Shown here piece by piece: positions 1-10,429 of a stretch of 64,000 nucleotides of DNA. The DNA lies in the NCBI GenBank assembly GCA_014529385.2, contig CM043962.1, positions 38,781,098-38,845,097 of the forward strand, given 5' to 3'. Position 1 is the stretch's first letter, and every line of letters begins with the position of its first letter. Under the pieces are notes generated by a model that ran no database searches, was not told where the DNA came from, and saw only the letters and a list, made by a program, of their open reading frames with translations. The translations under genes were made by a program, and so were the position numbers. The stretch is from Adiantum capillus-veneris (taxonomy: Eukaryota; Streptophyta; Polypodiopsida; Polypodiales; Pteridaceae).

Positions 1-76
1 TGGTATATTATACTTTAGCTCTGTTTGCTCCTCTTCCCTCCAAAAGCATCACCATTAGTTTTCACATCTCTCTCTT

Positions 77-81
<5 letters not shown>

Positions 82-148
<67 letters not shown>
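82..148. repeat. compound (CT)n(CA)n microsatellite
   Basis: A CT tract passes directly into a CA tract. The same CT-then-CA arrangement recurs at 22.7 kb, 36.0 kb and 55.1 kb, and at 36.0 kb it is the landing site of a retroelement. No gene is associated with this copy. Confidence 0.95.
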
Positions 149-150
<2 letters not shown>

Positions 151-489
151 TGAGAGCACTCACTTTAGCCAACATGTGCCACAAGAAGAGTATATGCAAG
201 AGTGTGCAAGTTTGAGGGACATTTGTGAGGTGAGGCCCTCTGACAAAAGGAAGAGGACGGAGGCAATTCAACGAGCTAAGGCCCTCTAAGAGGAAGAAAG
301 AGGAAGGTGTCTTGGTCAATGCCTATTGCAACAAAGGCATTGATGACATGATCCAGGAGTTTGTGCAAGGGTAGAGGCTAGGGGCCAAGATGTGGTTTGA
401 GATTTACGGCAACATACCTGCTTCTATTACCGCGATAGTTGCTGCGTCTATTACCACGCTTATTGCCGCTACACGCCAATTCAAAAAAT
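149..489. other. no recognisable gene
   Basis: The stretch is short and purine-rich. Short open frames exist, but none has a motif I recognise, and I see no repeat boundary here. Confidence 0.5.
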
Positions 490-528
490 AAGGTGCTCAT
501 TATTTTGGGTGGCCCAAATGAGCACCTT
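490..528. other. perfect 12-bp inverted repeat (hairpin)
   Basis: AAGGTGCTCATT at 490-501 is repeated as its reverse complement at 517-528. The loop contains a further short stem (TTGGG and CCCAA). It could be the end of a decayed mobile element or a terminator-like fold. Nothing beside it decides which. Confidence 0.6.
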
Positions 529-1080
529 TATTTTTGACATGTATAAAACAATGAAATCTTAAATTTTTTTTCGAAGAGTATAAAAAATACCAAAGAATTG
601 AAATTGAATTTACTTTATCTTGACAATTTAATATGCAAAAGATCAACTATTTAAAAAAGTTACAATAAAAAGTAAATAGTTGTATATACATTGTGCTACA
701 TTAGACGTCTTTACGAAAGTTTGTACAAATTATTTTTTTAATCTAATCCTCCTCTATCTCGTCGTCATTCAGAGGCACGTACGTTTGATCACTTTGACTC
801 TACATAAACCCAAACCAAATTAAACAATTATCAACAGCTTAAAACAATTGATACAAAATTACTTGTTTAAACTTACTGCTTGTAGTGATCCAACCGCTGC
901 GTCAAATTGCTCGCGAGAGATGTGGTTGTTTTCAAACAACCATCACCAAGTATCAAATTTTGTATGCCGCTCCCGATACTTGACCATCTCTCTGGTTGGT
1001 CGAGAGAGAGTGATATTTTTTTAAGTTAGCAATAACAATACCAAATCATCAACTACAATCTTTATATTCACCGGTCGACG
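529..1080. other. AT-rich stretch, no recognisable gene
   Basis: This is AT-rich non-coding sequence. No conserved motif, RNA gene or terminal repeat was seen on either strand. Confidence 0.5.
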
Positions 1081-2600
1081 TTATAATTTAATAAATTTTA
1101 CATATTTGTCCTTCCAAGCTCCCTTGCCTCCTGAGCCATAGTGCGTGGGAGTTTTTCTGGCGCGAGCCTCACGTTGTTGTTTGTATGATGAGCCCGTCGC
1201 AGCTTGATCACTCTTTTCTTGAATTGCCCACTCCCACCCTGCGTCTGCCATGTTGCCACCACGGTAGCTCTTGTCTAGATCTCTGATCTGGTTGGCTGCT
1301 GCTGCTGCGTGCTGCACATTGGACCGTTTTTTTTCCAGAATTGTCTTTATGTAGCCCTCCAACCACTGTTGTGAAAAACGTTTATCGGGGGCATTTGGAA
1401 ATCTAGCTAACAGAGCGTCCTCAATGTACCATGCATGATCGGGCAGTCATTTTATGGTTCACTCCCATGTATGCCCTCATTTTTTACTATTGAGGATGTA
1501 TGCAGTGGACTTGAAAATTTGGACACTCGCAAAGTGGGAGATCTTCAAGGTATCAAGCCGGAGATGATCAAATGGACGCGAGATTTTACCCATGAGTGGG
1601 TGTGTAATATGTTCAATCTTATACTCCAGCATGGTATGCCTTATGATTGGAGTACTAATTGGGTTAATCCTTTGCATAAAGGAGGGGATGTAAAGAATGT
1701 AAACAGCTACCGGACTATAATGATTGGGTCTCTTATGGAAAAGTTGTTTGGGTGCATAATGGATATGAAACTGAGTGATTGGGCTGAAGAGAATGACAAG
1801 AGTGAAAAAAGACAAGCGGGTTTTTGTCGATGCCATAGCACCATTGATCATCTTGTCACTCTGTGTTCTCATGGAGAAAATCCGGTTGAAAGGCAAGCGA
1901 TTGTATTGTTGTTTTATACTTTATAAAACAGTTCTTATACGTTGAATGTATAAGAATTTGTAGATGGCGTCAAAATGACATGCCATGTGTTGTACCGAAG
2001 TCCACCTTCCCGCCATATTTAACCTTGTAGTAGCACTCATGCGTGTCTGGCGCGGGTGCGTCAGTATCCTCGTCCTCTACGTCAGGGGTAGCATGCTCTA
2101 AAAGTGGGGACTCCGTTCCCCCGCCACTACCAAAACAGGCAAAACCACAAGATCCACCGTTGCTTTGTCTCTCACGGCGCTCAGTGCCCTCAGACGAGCG
2201 TCAACGTGCGCTGCTAGAGGAAGTTTGTCGATGGTGTTTTGGCAAAGCAGGAGTGGAATGGAGTGGCGTAGGACCCTGTGATGCGATGGAAGTGGGACCC
2301 TGCAATGCCATGGGAGTGGGACCCTGCGATGGAAGGGGAGTAGGATGATAAGAAGGGGCTATAGACTGAGGTGCCATCGGTGCGAGGCTCTGTAGGTAAG
2401 GAGTCCCTCCCAGACTCCCCCATGGTGTAGTCTGCGGAGAAATACCGTAGGTCGCAAGATGCTACGCAGTGTAGCGACCAGAAAAATTCTCTATCTCTCG
2501 GAGATATTGGTCTCGTAAAGAGAGAGCCCGCTGTAGGTCTGGATCTACGACCGGTGGAGGAACCTGAGAAGGGTAGGTGTAGGATGGCCATGCCTGCAAA
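1081..2600 (-). pseudogene. unidentified coding remnant, interrupted by a LINE fragment
   Basis: Reading leftwards on the minus strand, a proline/serine-rich segment from about 2,600 to 1,935 contains repeated short GPT-type units. It contains at least one stop, ends near 1.93 kb, and appears to continue at 1,434-1,081 with a charged, alanine-rich tail (QHAAAAANQIRDLD, then a GKGAWKDKYVK end). The part between is a LINE RT fragment on the other strand. The family is not recognised. The split and the stops argue for a dead gene, either of the host or of a DNA transposon. Whether the two halves are one gene is inference. Confidence 0.35.
1435..1926 (+). pseudogene. LINE reverse-transcriptase fragment
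   Basis: About 163 codons carry the N-terminal half of a non-LTR RT. A 'two-thirds' segment (ENLDTRKVGDLQGIKPEMIK) is followed by the finger motif WVNPLHKGGDVKNVNSYR and by QAGFCRCHSTIDHLVTL, which matches the usual QAGFR..ST.DH+.TL. The catalytic motifs A, B and C would lie downstream and are missing, so it cannot encode an active enzyme. No endonuclease or poly(A) tail is seen. An inverted repeat (TTCTTATAC, reverse complement at 1,948-1,956) lies just past its end. Confidence 0.75.
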
Positions 2601-3180
2601 TAACAAAAATAAACCTACAACACTCATGGTTTAGGGTTAACTAGCCAGAAACATTCTTAATTTCTTTGCTTGTTCTCACGGACTCAAGACTCAGGTCCAC
2701 TGGAGGCGATGTCCACCCCAGGTGGGAGCCCACCTGGATGTGAACCAACCAAAAGAAGAGCCAGTTGGCTGCTCCCCACCAGTTGGTCTCTCGTCTGACA
2801 TCTACATTACAAAGAGCAATATAAGATTAAGCTTTCCTCCCTACTCACTCATCTATAAATACGTATACAAGTATATTAGCACACAAACACGTAGATACAT
2901 ACTAGTAGACCGAAGTAGAGGCTAGTAGTGCCAAAGGTCAAGTGCGCCTCTTTAGATATCATCACAGTCTCAACCGTGGTAAAACCAAAGCACATTGCGG
3001 TAATCCATGCATGAGTAGATCAATGACCACAATGCCACGATTAAAAAAGGACTATACCCAAGAGGAAACGGCTAACCTTCGGGTGCTATGCTCCTTTACT
3101 TAGTGTCTACATACATGCATAAACAAATATACATGTACACACAAATATATATACATATACATAATGTAGCCATCGTTTTG
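2601..3180. other. no recognisable gene; possible promoter-like TATA
   Basis: No coding sequence is visible. TATAAAT at 2,854-2,860 on the plus strand lies upstream of the Ty3 remnant that starts near 3.7 kb and could belong to a decayed LTR. I could not define LTR ends or find a second copy. Confidence 0.35.
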
Positions 3181-3606
3181 AGTAGAGATAAAGAGTTATG
3201 GTTGTAAATGTAGCCATTGTTTTATGTTGTGCGTAGTGCGAGAGTGCTCTTGCTTCTGTAGAGTGCTATGAAGAAGAGCTTCTTTATTGTGCTTCTTCTT
3301 GTGCAGCATCTCTTCACATCAGCTCCTTGTTCGAGGGATTACTTTGCCTCCATTTTGAGGTACGATATCGTTAAAATCTCTCCAACCTAATGCCTATGTG
3401 GTGGGGAGAAAGAGATAGGAAGACAGATAGAGAGAAAGATAGATAAGTTAAGGAGAAGAAAGTAGAAAGTAATATCCAAGGGTCTATCGATGTCACGTAA
3501 AGAAGGTCTTTTTCATAGCACTCTACAGAAGCAGGAGCATACCCGCACTATGCACTCCACAAAATGGTTGCTCCACCTACAACGATTGCTCTTTATCTCC
3601 CTGTTT
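3181..3606. repeat. foldback inverted repeat
   Basis: The segment 3,181-3,330 (AGATAAAGAG ... CTTCTGTAGAGTGCTATGA) returns as an imperfect reverse complement at about 3,480-3,606. The arms are 120-150 bp around a spacer of roughly 150 bp. The best-conserved block is CTTCTGTAGAGTGCTATGAA. It looks like a foldback MITE or a short-lived inverted duplication. No transposase is present and no target duplication was identified. Confidence 0.65.
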
Positions 3607-3715
3607 CTTTGCTTATAGCAAGCCCAGTAAATTTCCCTACCCGAGACTTTGACAAATAAGTAAAATAAATACCTAAAAGCCAAACTAAATAATAATATCA
3701 CATTGGGCAATTCAC

Positions 3716-4870
3716 TTGAGATACCTAAACTTTAACACATATACATATACACTTGCATCCACAATTGTTGAACAACTTTCTAATATGCAACAATCTCTCA
3801 CGTATGAACGCATGCAAGGGCAAGAACTTGAAGATAAATTATTGCATTATGCACGCATTGAATCTGCACCTGCTCCAAAGCAAAACAAAACTAGCAGAAA
3901 ACCTTCACTTTCAAGGATTTTGATGGCACTAAGGATGCTAGCACGGTACTAGCATGGGTTAGTTAGTTAGATATCTATTTTCATGATGAAGATTATCTCG
4001 AACGTGAAATGGTAAAGTGTGCATCAAATCACCTCACCAATAGTGTTGCATTGTGATGGAGTGCCACCAAATAGCATGGTAGAAGACCACGTACCTGGCA
4101 TGAATTTAAAAGTTGTTTTTACCTCAATTTTTACCCACATATTATAAAGCTAAAGCACGATGCCAGTGGGATTTAATTTGATAGGGTGAAAATGAAGATG
4201 TACAGGGCTACACTCATCGTTTTTGGAACTGTTTAATTCAATTGCAAGCTATTGAATATGTCAGTCCCAGAAAATTAAAGTGTAAGTATATATCTAGCTT
4301 AGCACTACAAATTGGTGTTGAGGTAGATATCTTTGAACCAGATTCACTATCAAAGGCTATTAATTTGTCTCTTAATACGGAGAAGAAGAAAGGTGGACAA
4401 CCTTCTTACATTGAACAAAATGCTAACACTAACCGTAACAAGAGAAATCCCTCCTCTCCTAACTTTGACAGGAACAGACATCAAAGCCGTTCCCTTTTCA
4501 AGAGACATAGATTTAAAAACTCTCCTATAGCTTCTCAATTCTATGGCAACAACAATATCAACACGTAGCAGTGAGGCAACCAAATTTTTTTCAACCAATG
4601 TCCTACTCAAAACTCTAATGGTAACAAAAAGGTGAAGTGTTCTAAATGTTTCCAGTATGGTCAATATACAGATAAATGCCCAAATGGTCCTCCTAAGAGC
4701 AATGACCAATCCAATGGCCAATCCAATGGAGTCACCCAAAATCCAAACCAAAGACCTTTCAACAACAACCTCCTACAGTTAACCTCATTGAAGATACTAA
4801 TCCCAATGACAATGAAGTGGAAGCCAATACGGTGAGGGATATGATCCTGAGTATGACCACAATGACAACC
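3716..4870 (+). pseudogene. Ty3/gypsy gag remnant
   Basis: Frames broken by stops spell a plant Ty3 capsid. They include FKDFDGTKDASTVLAWV, then YFHDEDYLEREMVKCAS, RPRTWHEFKS and YVSPRKLKCKYISSLA, ending in a nucleocapsid knuckle near 4,635-4,690. The knuckle reads CSKCFQYGQYTDKC, so the zinc-binding His is replaced by Tyr. The protein would coat element RNA, but several in-frame stops make it dead. Protease and RT follow on the same strand. Confidence 0.75.
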
Positions 4871-4902
4871 CATCTTCAGGTACTCCTATATCTCCTCATA
4901 CT

Positions 4903-4996
4903 TTGTTTAAAGTTCAAGGCACAGTCAAGAGTGAAAGTAACATCATTCTTTTAGATGATAGATGTAGCCATTATTTTATTTCTGCACGATTGGAAC

Positions 4997-5067
<71 letters not shown>

Positions 5068-5280
5068 AAATTTCTTCCCCTCACAAAGTCAGAAGTATTT
5101 TTAATAATCAGTATTTTAATTGCAAGAGCCAAGTCACTGTTGAAGTTTGTATTGGTGAATTTACACAAGCACGTATATTTTTGGTAGCACCATTGCATGG
5201 TCTTGACATGATTTTGGGAATGCCATTCAATCATGAATTTAATCCGTTGATTAACTATAAACACGTCCACGTCCCTCACT
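4903..5280 (+). pseudogene. Ty3/gypsy aspartic protease remnant with a microsatellite inside
   Basis: The active-site region reads NIILLDDRCSHYFISARL, where D-[ST]-G has become D-D-R, so catalysis is lost. Directly after it the coding sequence passes into a (CT)34 tract that encodes a Leu-Ser polymer. Protease-like sequence then resumes, and GLDMILGMPF (the usual second conserved block) lies at about 5,200-5,230. It is part of the same element as the gag upstream and the RT downstream. Confidence 0.75.
4999..5066. repeat. (CT)34 microsatellite inside protease coding sequence
   Basis: Thirty-four uninterrupted CT units sit within former coding sequence, so the tract must have expanded after the element lost function. 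Confidence 0.95.
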
Positions 5281-5439
5281 CATAATAATCAAAATTTCTC
5301 CATCCAAGCAACACTAGCACATAAAAATTTTCCACTTCTCTCTCACTCAAGCCAAAAGAGCAATTCAAAAACAAGGGAAAACATATTTGGTGCTGGTAAA
5401 TCAAATCTCTGCCGCTGAAATTGAAACTTCACATAACTC

Positions 5440-7590
5440 CTCACATGATGATTTTTTCTCACAATTTAAGGGTTTTTTCTTGCATGACCTGCCACCCGGA
5501 ATTCCACCTTCACGTCCATAATACCACAAACTAAATATTATACCGGGTAGGGAACCTCCTTGTAGAGCACCCAACCATGTAAATCCAACTGCAAACAGGG
5601 AGATACAAACTCAAATCAGTTACTTGCTTGATCAAGGACTTATATGACCTAGTAGTTCACCATACGGAGCTCTGGTACTTCTTGTTAAGAAGAAAAATGG
5701 AACCTTTTGTATGTGTATCGACTACAGGGCTTTAACACTAGGTTGGTAACCTAATAGGACATAAAAGTGTCCTTTCAGGGTTTTGAAAAAAACCTCCAAA
5801 ACCATAGTAGATCCACTCATTTTGTAAAATCCTTTCATGAGGTTATAGTTCAAGGCCTACTACACATGTAAAAAATAAGAAACTTGGACAATTTCTCATC
5901 TTTTGGTCACACCAAGCCTCCAAAGTTGATGGACAAGTACATTTTCACTAAAACAATCATTTCTTACTTTTGTTGCATAAAAATAAGATTAGGGATTTTT
6001 GTAGGACTTGAGATAAATTCCCTAGTTAACTTCAATGGGTTGGTGATCAGAAAATATGACTGCTTCTCACTCACTGTTTTTTGTTTTGCCAAAAGAAATA
6101 GGTACAAAAAAGTTGAATTTTTACCATTCTACAAACCTATCATCAAAGTTTCTATAGCCACGCTCAATACAAATAATATATGCATGTTTTCTTAGTTCCC
6201 TATTGTCTTGTAGGTTCATAAGGAGCCATGGAGCATGTCAAAAGAATAATACATCTCTTACCAAGGGGAATCTTGGGGACAACGATGAAGTGCTAAATAA
6301 GCAAACATGAAAAAACTAGGTTCAACATTATGAGTTGTAGAATCCCATAGAAACTATTCAATATCTAGCCAAATTTGATCCTTATGACTAGATATGGTTA
6401 CTACCTATAAAATGCATGTAGTTGTCACAAGAAACTAACAATATTGAAAAAGCTATACTTGATTTACTAGAATGTTTCGTTTTCTTCTATAATTGAAAAA
6501 ATCAACCATCGTTGTCTACTATGAAAAATAGGGTATTAGGTGCCCCAAAACTCAAGGATTATTAGCTTTATGTTACAATATGCGACATAGAAAATCAAAA
6601 CTGCATTTGGATATCATGAAAGCCACCAAAAAAATCATAGAAGAGCTAAAATTGGCTAAAAAACAGGATTTGACAATTTTTGTAATTTGGTCATAACTTA
6701 CAACTTTAACATTTATTTCTCCCTAGAAGCATCAGGACATGTTGAGGACTACTAAAGATAGTTCTCTAGCATTATAGACCTCACAAACATGAATTCTAGA
6801 GTGTTATAGTTGCAAAAAGTTGAAAAAAGCCAAAAACAGGACCCGTTTTTTCACATAGTTTAGGTTGTGAAATGTTGTGGAAGGACAAGGTTAAAGATGG
6901 AATTGATATTCCAAAAAATGCCGAGTTTTTTTTAGCTCATGAGACAACTTTCTAGATAGATAGCACCTCAAAATCTATTTTGAAACTCTTGACATAATTC
7001 AAGGAAAATGATCACTTAACAAGACATAAAAGTGTCCCATTACCAACCTAGTGTTAAACGAGTTCACCATCAAGAATGGGTTGCCTATTCCTAAAGTGGA
7101 TGATCTGTTAGTAGAAAAATTGAAAGGGAAAATTTTCAAAAATATTGACCTCAAATTGGGGTATTATCAAGTCAAAATGTTTGACCAAGATGTCTACAAA
7201 ACTGCTTTCAGAACACAAACGGGACATTGTAAATTTCTTGTCATGCCATTTGATCAAAATAATGCACCAGCCACATTCACACGCATGATGAACAAAGTTT
7301 TCATTGACCATCAAGATTGTGTGATTGTATTCTTTGACAATATTCTTGTATTCAATAAATATAAACAAGAGCATAAAGTGCACTTAACATGTGCATTTGA
7401 TTTGCTTGCACACAACCACGTGGTTGCTTGCACACAACCACGTACTTGTATTTGAATCGTGAAAAGAGTTTATTTTCCAATTTGAGGTTGAATATTTGGG
7501 ACACATTGTATCGGGCAAGGGAATACATGTAGATCCCAAGACAATTGACTTCCTTATCCTTTCTAATTGGCTACCAGAAGAGAGCATGCT
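5440..7590 (+). pseudogene. Ty3/gypsy reverse transcriptase, split by a DNA element
   Basis: From about 5,440 the frame shows the pre-RT linker (DLPPGIPPSRP, NIIPGREPP) and the RT fingers (SSSPYGALVLLVKKKNGTF, then CIDYRAL). It breaks at 5,735. It resumes at 7,054 with TIKNGLPIPKVDDLL, FKNIDLKLGYYQVKM and MPFDQNNAPATFTRMMN. The catalytic box reads VIVFFDNILVF, so the second Asp of the usual [YF]xDD is lost. EYLGHIVSGKGIHVDPK follows. Removing 5,736-7,057 restores the reading ALNEFTIKNG exactly. No RNase H or integrase follows, because the frame runs into an L1 fragment at about 7.55 kb. Confidence 0.85.
5736..7053. mobile_element. non-autonomous DNA element with CACTA-type ends and TTAA duplication
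   Basis: This 1,318-bp insertion starts CACTAGGTTGGTAA and ends with the exact reverse complement (14 bp). Inside each end lies a copy of the near-palindrome GACATAAAAGTGTCC. It is flanked by TTAA at 5,732-5,735 and 7,054-7,057, and one TTAA fits the RT reading frame it interrupts. No transposase is encoded. TTAA duplications are typical of piggyBac-type transposases, whereas CACTA ends normally give 3-bp duplications, so the superfamily is open. Confidence 0.8.
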
Positions 7591-9380
7591 TCTTTTGGGT
7601 CTTCAATCCTTTCACATTCCATGATTGGATAGCTAGATCTTCCATCCTTAGGAGAGAGGGACGAATTCCTCAAAATCCAATCCCTGCCCCCTTTCTACAT
7701 CCCTAAATCTAGGAGAGTCAGGAGGCTCTCTAGCAACCCGGGGTTCCTTCACCTGAAGCGCTTTGAAGGGATTGTGGAGCAAGAGGACACATGTCCCTCC
7801 CTTTAGTTGAGCGGGGAGGGAAGAGGCGGCTTTCCCTTCCAAGGCTCTAGTATCTTTCAATGATACAGATTCTCTTGCCACTACCTTTGCCCTTTTGATC
7901 CTCTTTAGTCCTGGGACTTGCACAACCATAGAAGTTGTTATTGTCAGAAGTTTTGGTGTAGAAACATGAGAAACAATCAAATTATCATTGCATGGACCTT
8001 CAGGGATTTGCAGTGTGAGGCTCTTACTTTCCACAGACTTATCCCACAATTTTGTGGCTTCATTATCACATATCATAGCCTCTTTTTCCTCCCCTGCTCC
8101 TGTCCCTATGTTACTCTTCATTTGTTTCTCCTTCTCTTCCACAGCTCCTTCCTTCCCATGGACATGGTTGCCAAGCCCTACACTGGAATCTTGCATTCGG
8201 TATTCCCATTAACCTCCCTGGGGCAATCCTTGGCAAAGTGCCCAAATTTGTTACACTCAAAGCACACCCCAAAGTACGTCTAGAAATTGAGTGGAATAGT
8301 AATAACCTTAGCTCCAACATTAATCACAATGCTCTTTGGTGGTGACTTAGAAATAATCCAACCTATACAGACTTGGTTAGAGGATCTTCCAAGTCCCCTC
8401 TTATTAGGAACAAACAAGGGGGTGCCTAGCTGACTGGCAAGCCACCTGATGTTATCCCAGAGCCAGCTAGGTAGACCCACGAACTCGACCTAGATAGGAT
8501 GTATCCCTTGGAGGGATTCTGGTGAGTCAAATACTAGTTCCCATGGCACCACACACATAGTGGTCCAATTAAATATCAGGGGACCTTTATTGAGGATATT
8601 TGACACGTCCGAGACCTCCTTGAATCTAGCTGAGTCGAAGCCCTTAGCTAGGTAAGTGGTGTTTTCAATTGCGGCCCCCCACCCCATGTCCAAGAATTTG
8701 TGGTTCGTGAATCATTGGATAAATTCAAATCTATTAGGGACTCTCCCACTGAAGCCAAACACGAGCGTATGCATAGCTTGTGTGCCTAGTTTCTTTGTAA
8801 TATGTGCTGGCAGAATCGCGATGGTGATAGCCTCTGCAAATTCCACTTGCTGCCGACAGAGACTTCTTTAGAGCACTATAGGCTCGATCCGCTAGTCCTT
8901 CTTCAAAAATCCCACTGCATTCTACTTGGGAGAAAGTTCTTTTGTACCGTTTGGGCCGCATTATAGCACACTGTTTACTTCTTTTAACTCCTACTCTAGC
9001 CGAGCATTAACATTTTTCAAATTTTCTTGGCCTCCCTCACTTGATGCCTCAACAGTTGTGACTTTAACGCAATTCGTGTATTTTAGACCCTTTAGAATGA
9101 TTGCAAATGAGATGCCCGGTCTGAGAGAAGTAGAAGCTATTGATCCCTTATTCACATTTGTACAAATTGGCCCTTGGGGCACACCCGCCACCTCAAAGTT
9201 GATTCCTTGTGCAATTTGGACTAGCTCTTTTCCTTTTTCCTTAACCAAAAGGACCTTGACATTCAAAAGAGAATTATTACTCATCTGGGTCGGACCCCCC
9301 TTGTCTAAGCCTCATTCTTCATTACAGCTTCATTTGAGGTCGCAAAGTCATACCTTCCCCTTCATCCACTAGAGCGACTC
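7545..9380 (-). pseudogene. L1-type LINE: ORF1 and the first codons of ORF2
   Basis: Reading leftwards from about 9,380, several broken frames make a plant L1 ORF1. A DUF4283-like RNA-binding region (about 8,700-8,290, with LPSWLWDNIRWLASQLGTPL and GWIISKSPPKSIVINVG) precedes one canonical zinc knuckle, CFECNKFGHFAKDC, at 8,223-8,264. A new ATG at 7,645 opens ORF2 (AIQSWNVKGLKTQKKHALL, the start of the APE-type endonuclease). That frame is cut off at about 7,550, where Ty3 RT sequence of opposite strand begins. ORF1 would form RNA-protein particles. Frameshifts make it inactive. Confidence 0.75.
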
Positions 9381-10429
9381 CAACATTCGTCGGCATTTTT
9401 CAAGCCGCGACCATTTGCCAAAACTTGATGATGCCTTCCTCCATGGATAGAGCCTCGGATTCCATGTAGGGGGGGGGACATCAAGCACCCTAGATCAGGT
9501 GAGGGCTAGAAGCTTTAGGGGAACAATCCTTAGTGGTGGAATAACAAGCAAAAAAACACGCTAAATATATAGAGTGCTGATTATAAAATTAGAATGCACA
9601 TATTATAAGTATGATACGCATAAAAAATAACACCGATTATAAAAATAGTATGCGCTCGATATGAAAGAGATACTCTTGCTTGCAGCGAGTTGAAGACGAC
9701 TTTGGCGCTCAAGTTGAAGGGCATGGAGGGGTGCACCAAGGCTCCCCCACACTTTTGCAAAAGCACACTCTGGAGGTTTAACGAATTGGGGCAAGCACAT
9801 CAACACCCTCACCAACACTGTCCAAGCAGGGCCAAGACAACCAACAAACACTCGCTTTCTACGATAGCACAAGTCAACACTTGCGTGAATGCAACCCTAA
9901 TCATTCGCCATTTTCAGACTTTCATTCGCAAGTCCTTCACGGAGAGGTCTTCAATAATACCCAAGTTTAAGTGAACATTTAAAAAAAAAGCAAAACTCAC
10001 AATTGTGAGTGATCGTATTATAAAGTCACTGACAAATATACAAATCAGCCTCAAGCTCATGTAGACCATTGAGGGACAAAAGGTTACATGCACCTAGTAA
10101 TGTACTATTGCAGAAAACCCAATCCTTTACACATCAAGGCTTGACCAAATTGCGAGGGTCGCCCTAAGTCAATCATTCGAGTTATGCCTTTTACCTACCC
10201 CATATATTATTTTATTGATTTCTTGATTAATCTCCAAGAAGCTAGCTAGAGAGAGGTCACCAACAAAGACACACAATTCCTGGCCTTCTAGATATTATTG
10301 AAGAAACACTATCTGACAATTTGAGTATAAACGGGAAGTGCAGAACTTCATAATTGTTTCCCACCAAGACATAGATCCTTCAATACCCTATCTTCCACGT
10401 TCTTTGTATCCATTTTCACACCTTTCTTG
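9381..10429. other. non-coding stretch between two L1 pieces
   Basis: 9,381-9,540 is probably the 5' leader of the L1 piece to its left, and 10,030-10,429 is probably the 3' tail of the L1 piece to its right. The middle is AT-rich with short direct repeats (GATTATAAAA twice). A perfect 16-bp palindrome, ACTCACAATTGTGAGT, sits at 9,995-10,010. No T-tract marking an L1 poly(A) end was found on this strand. Confidence 0.45.
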
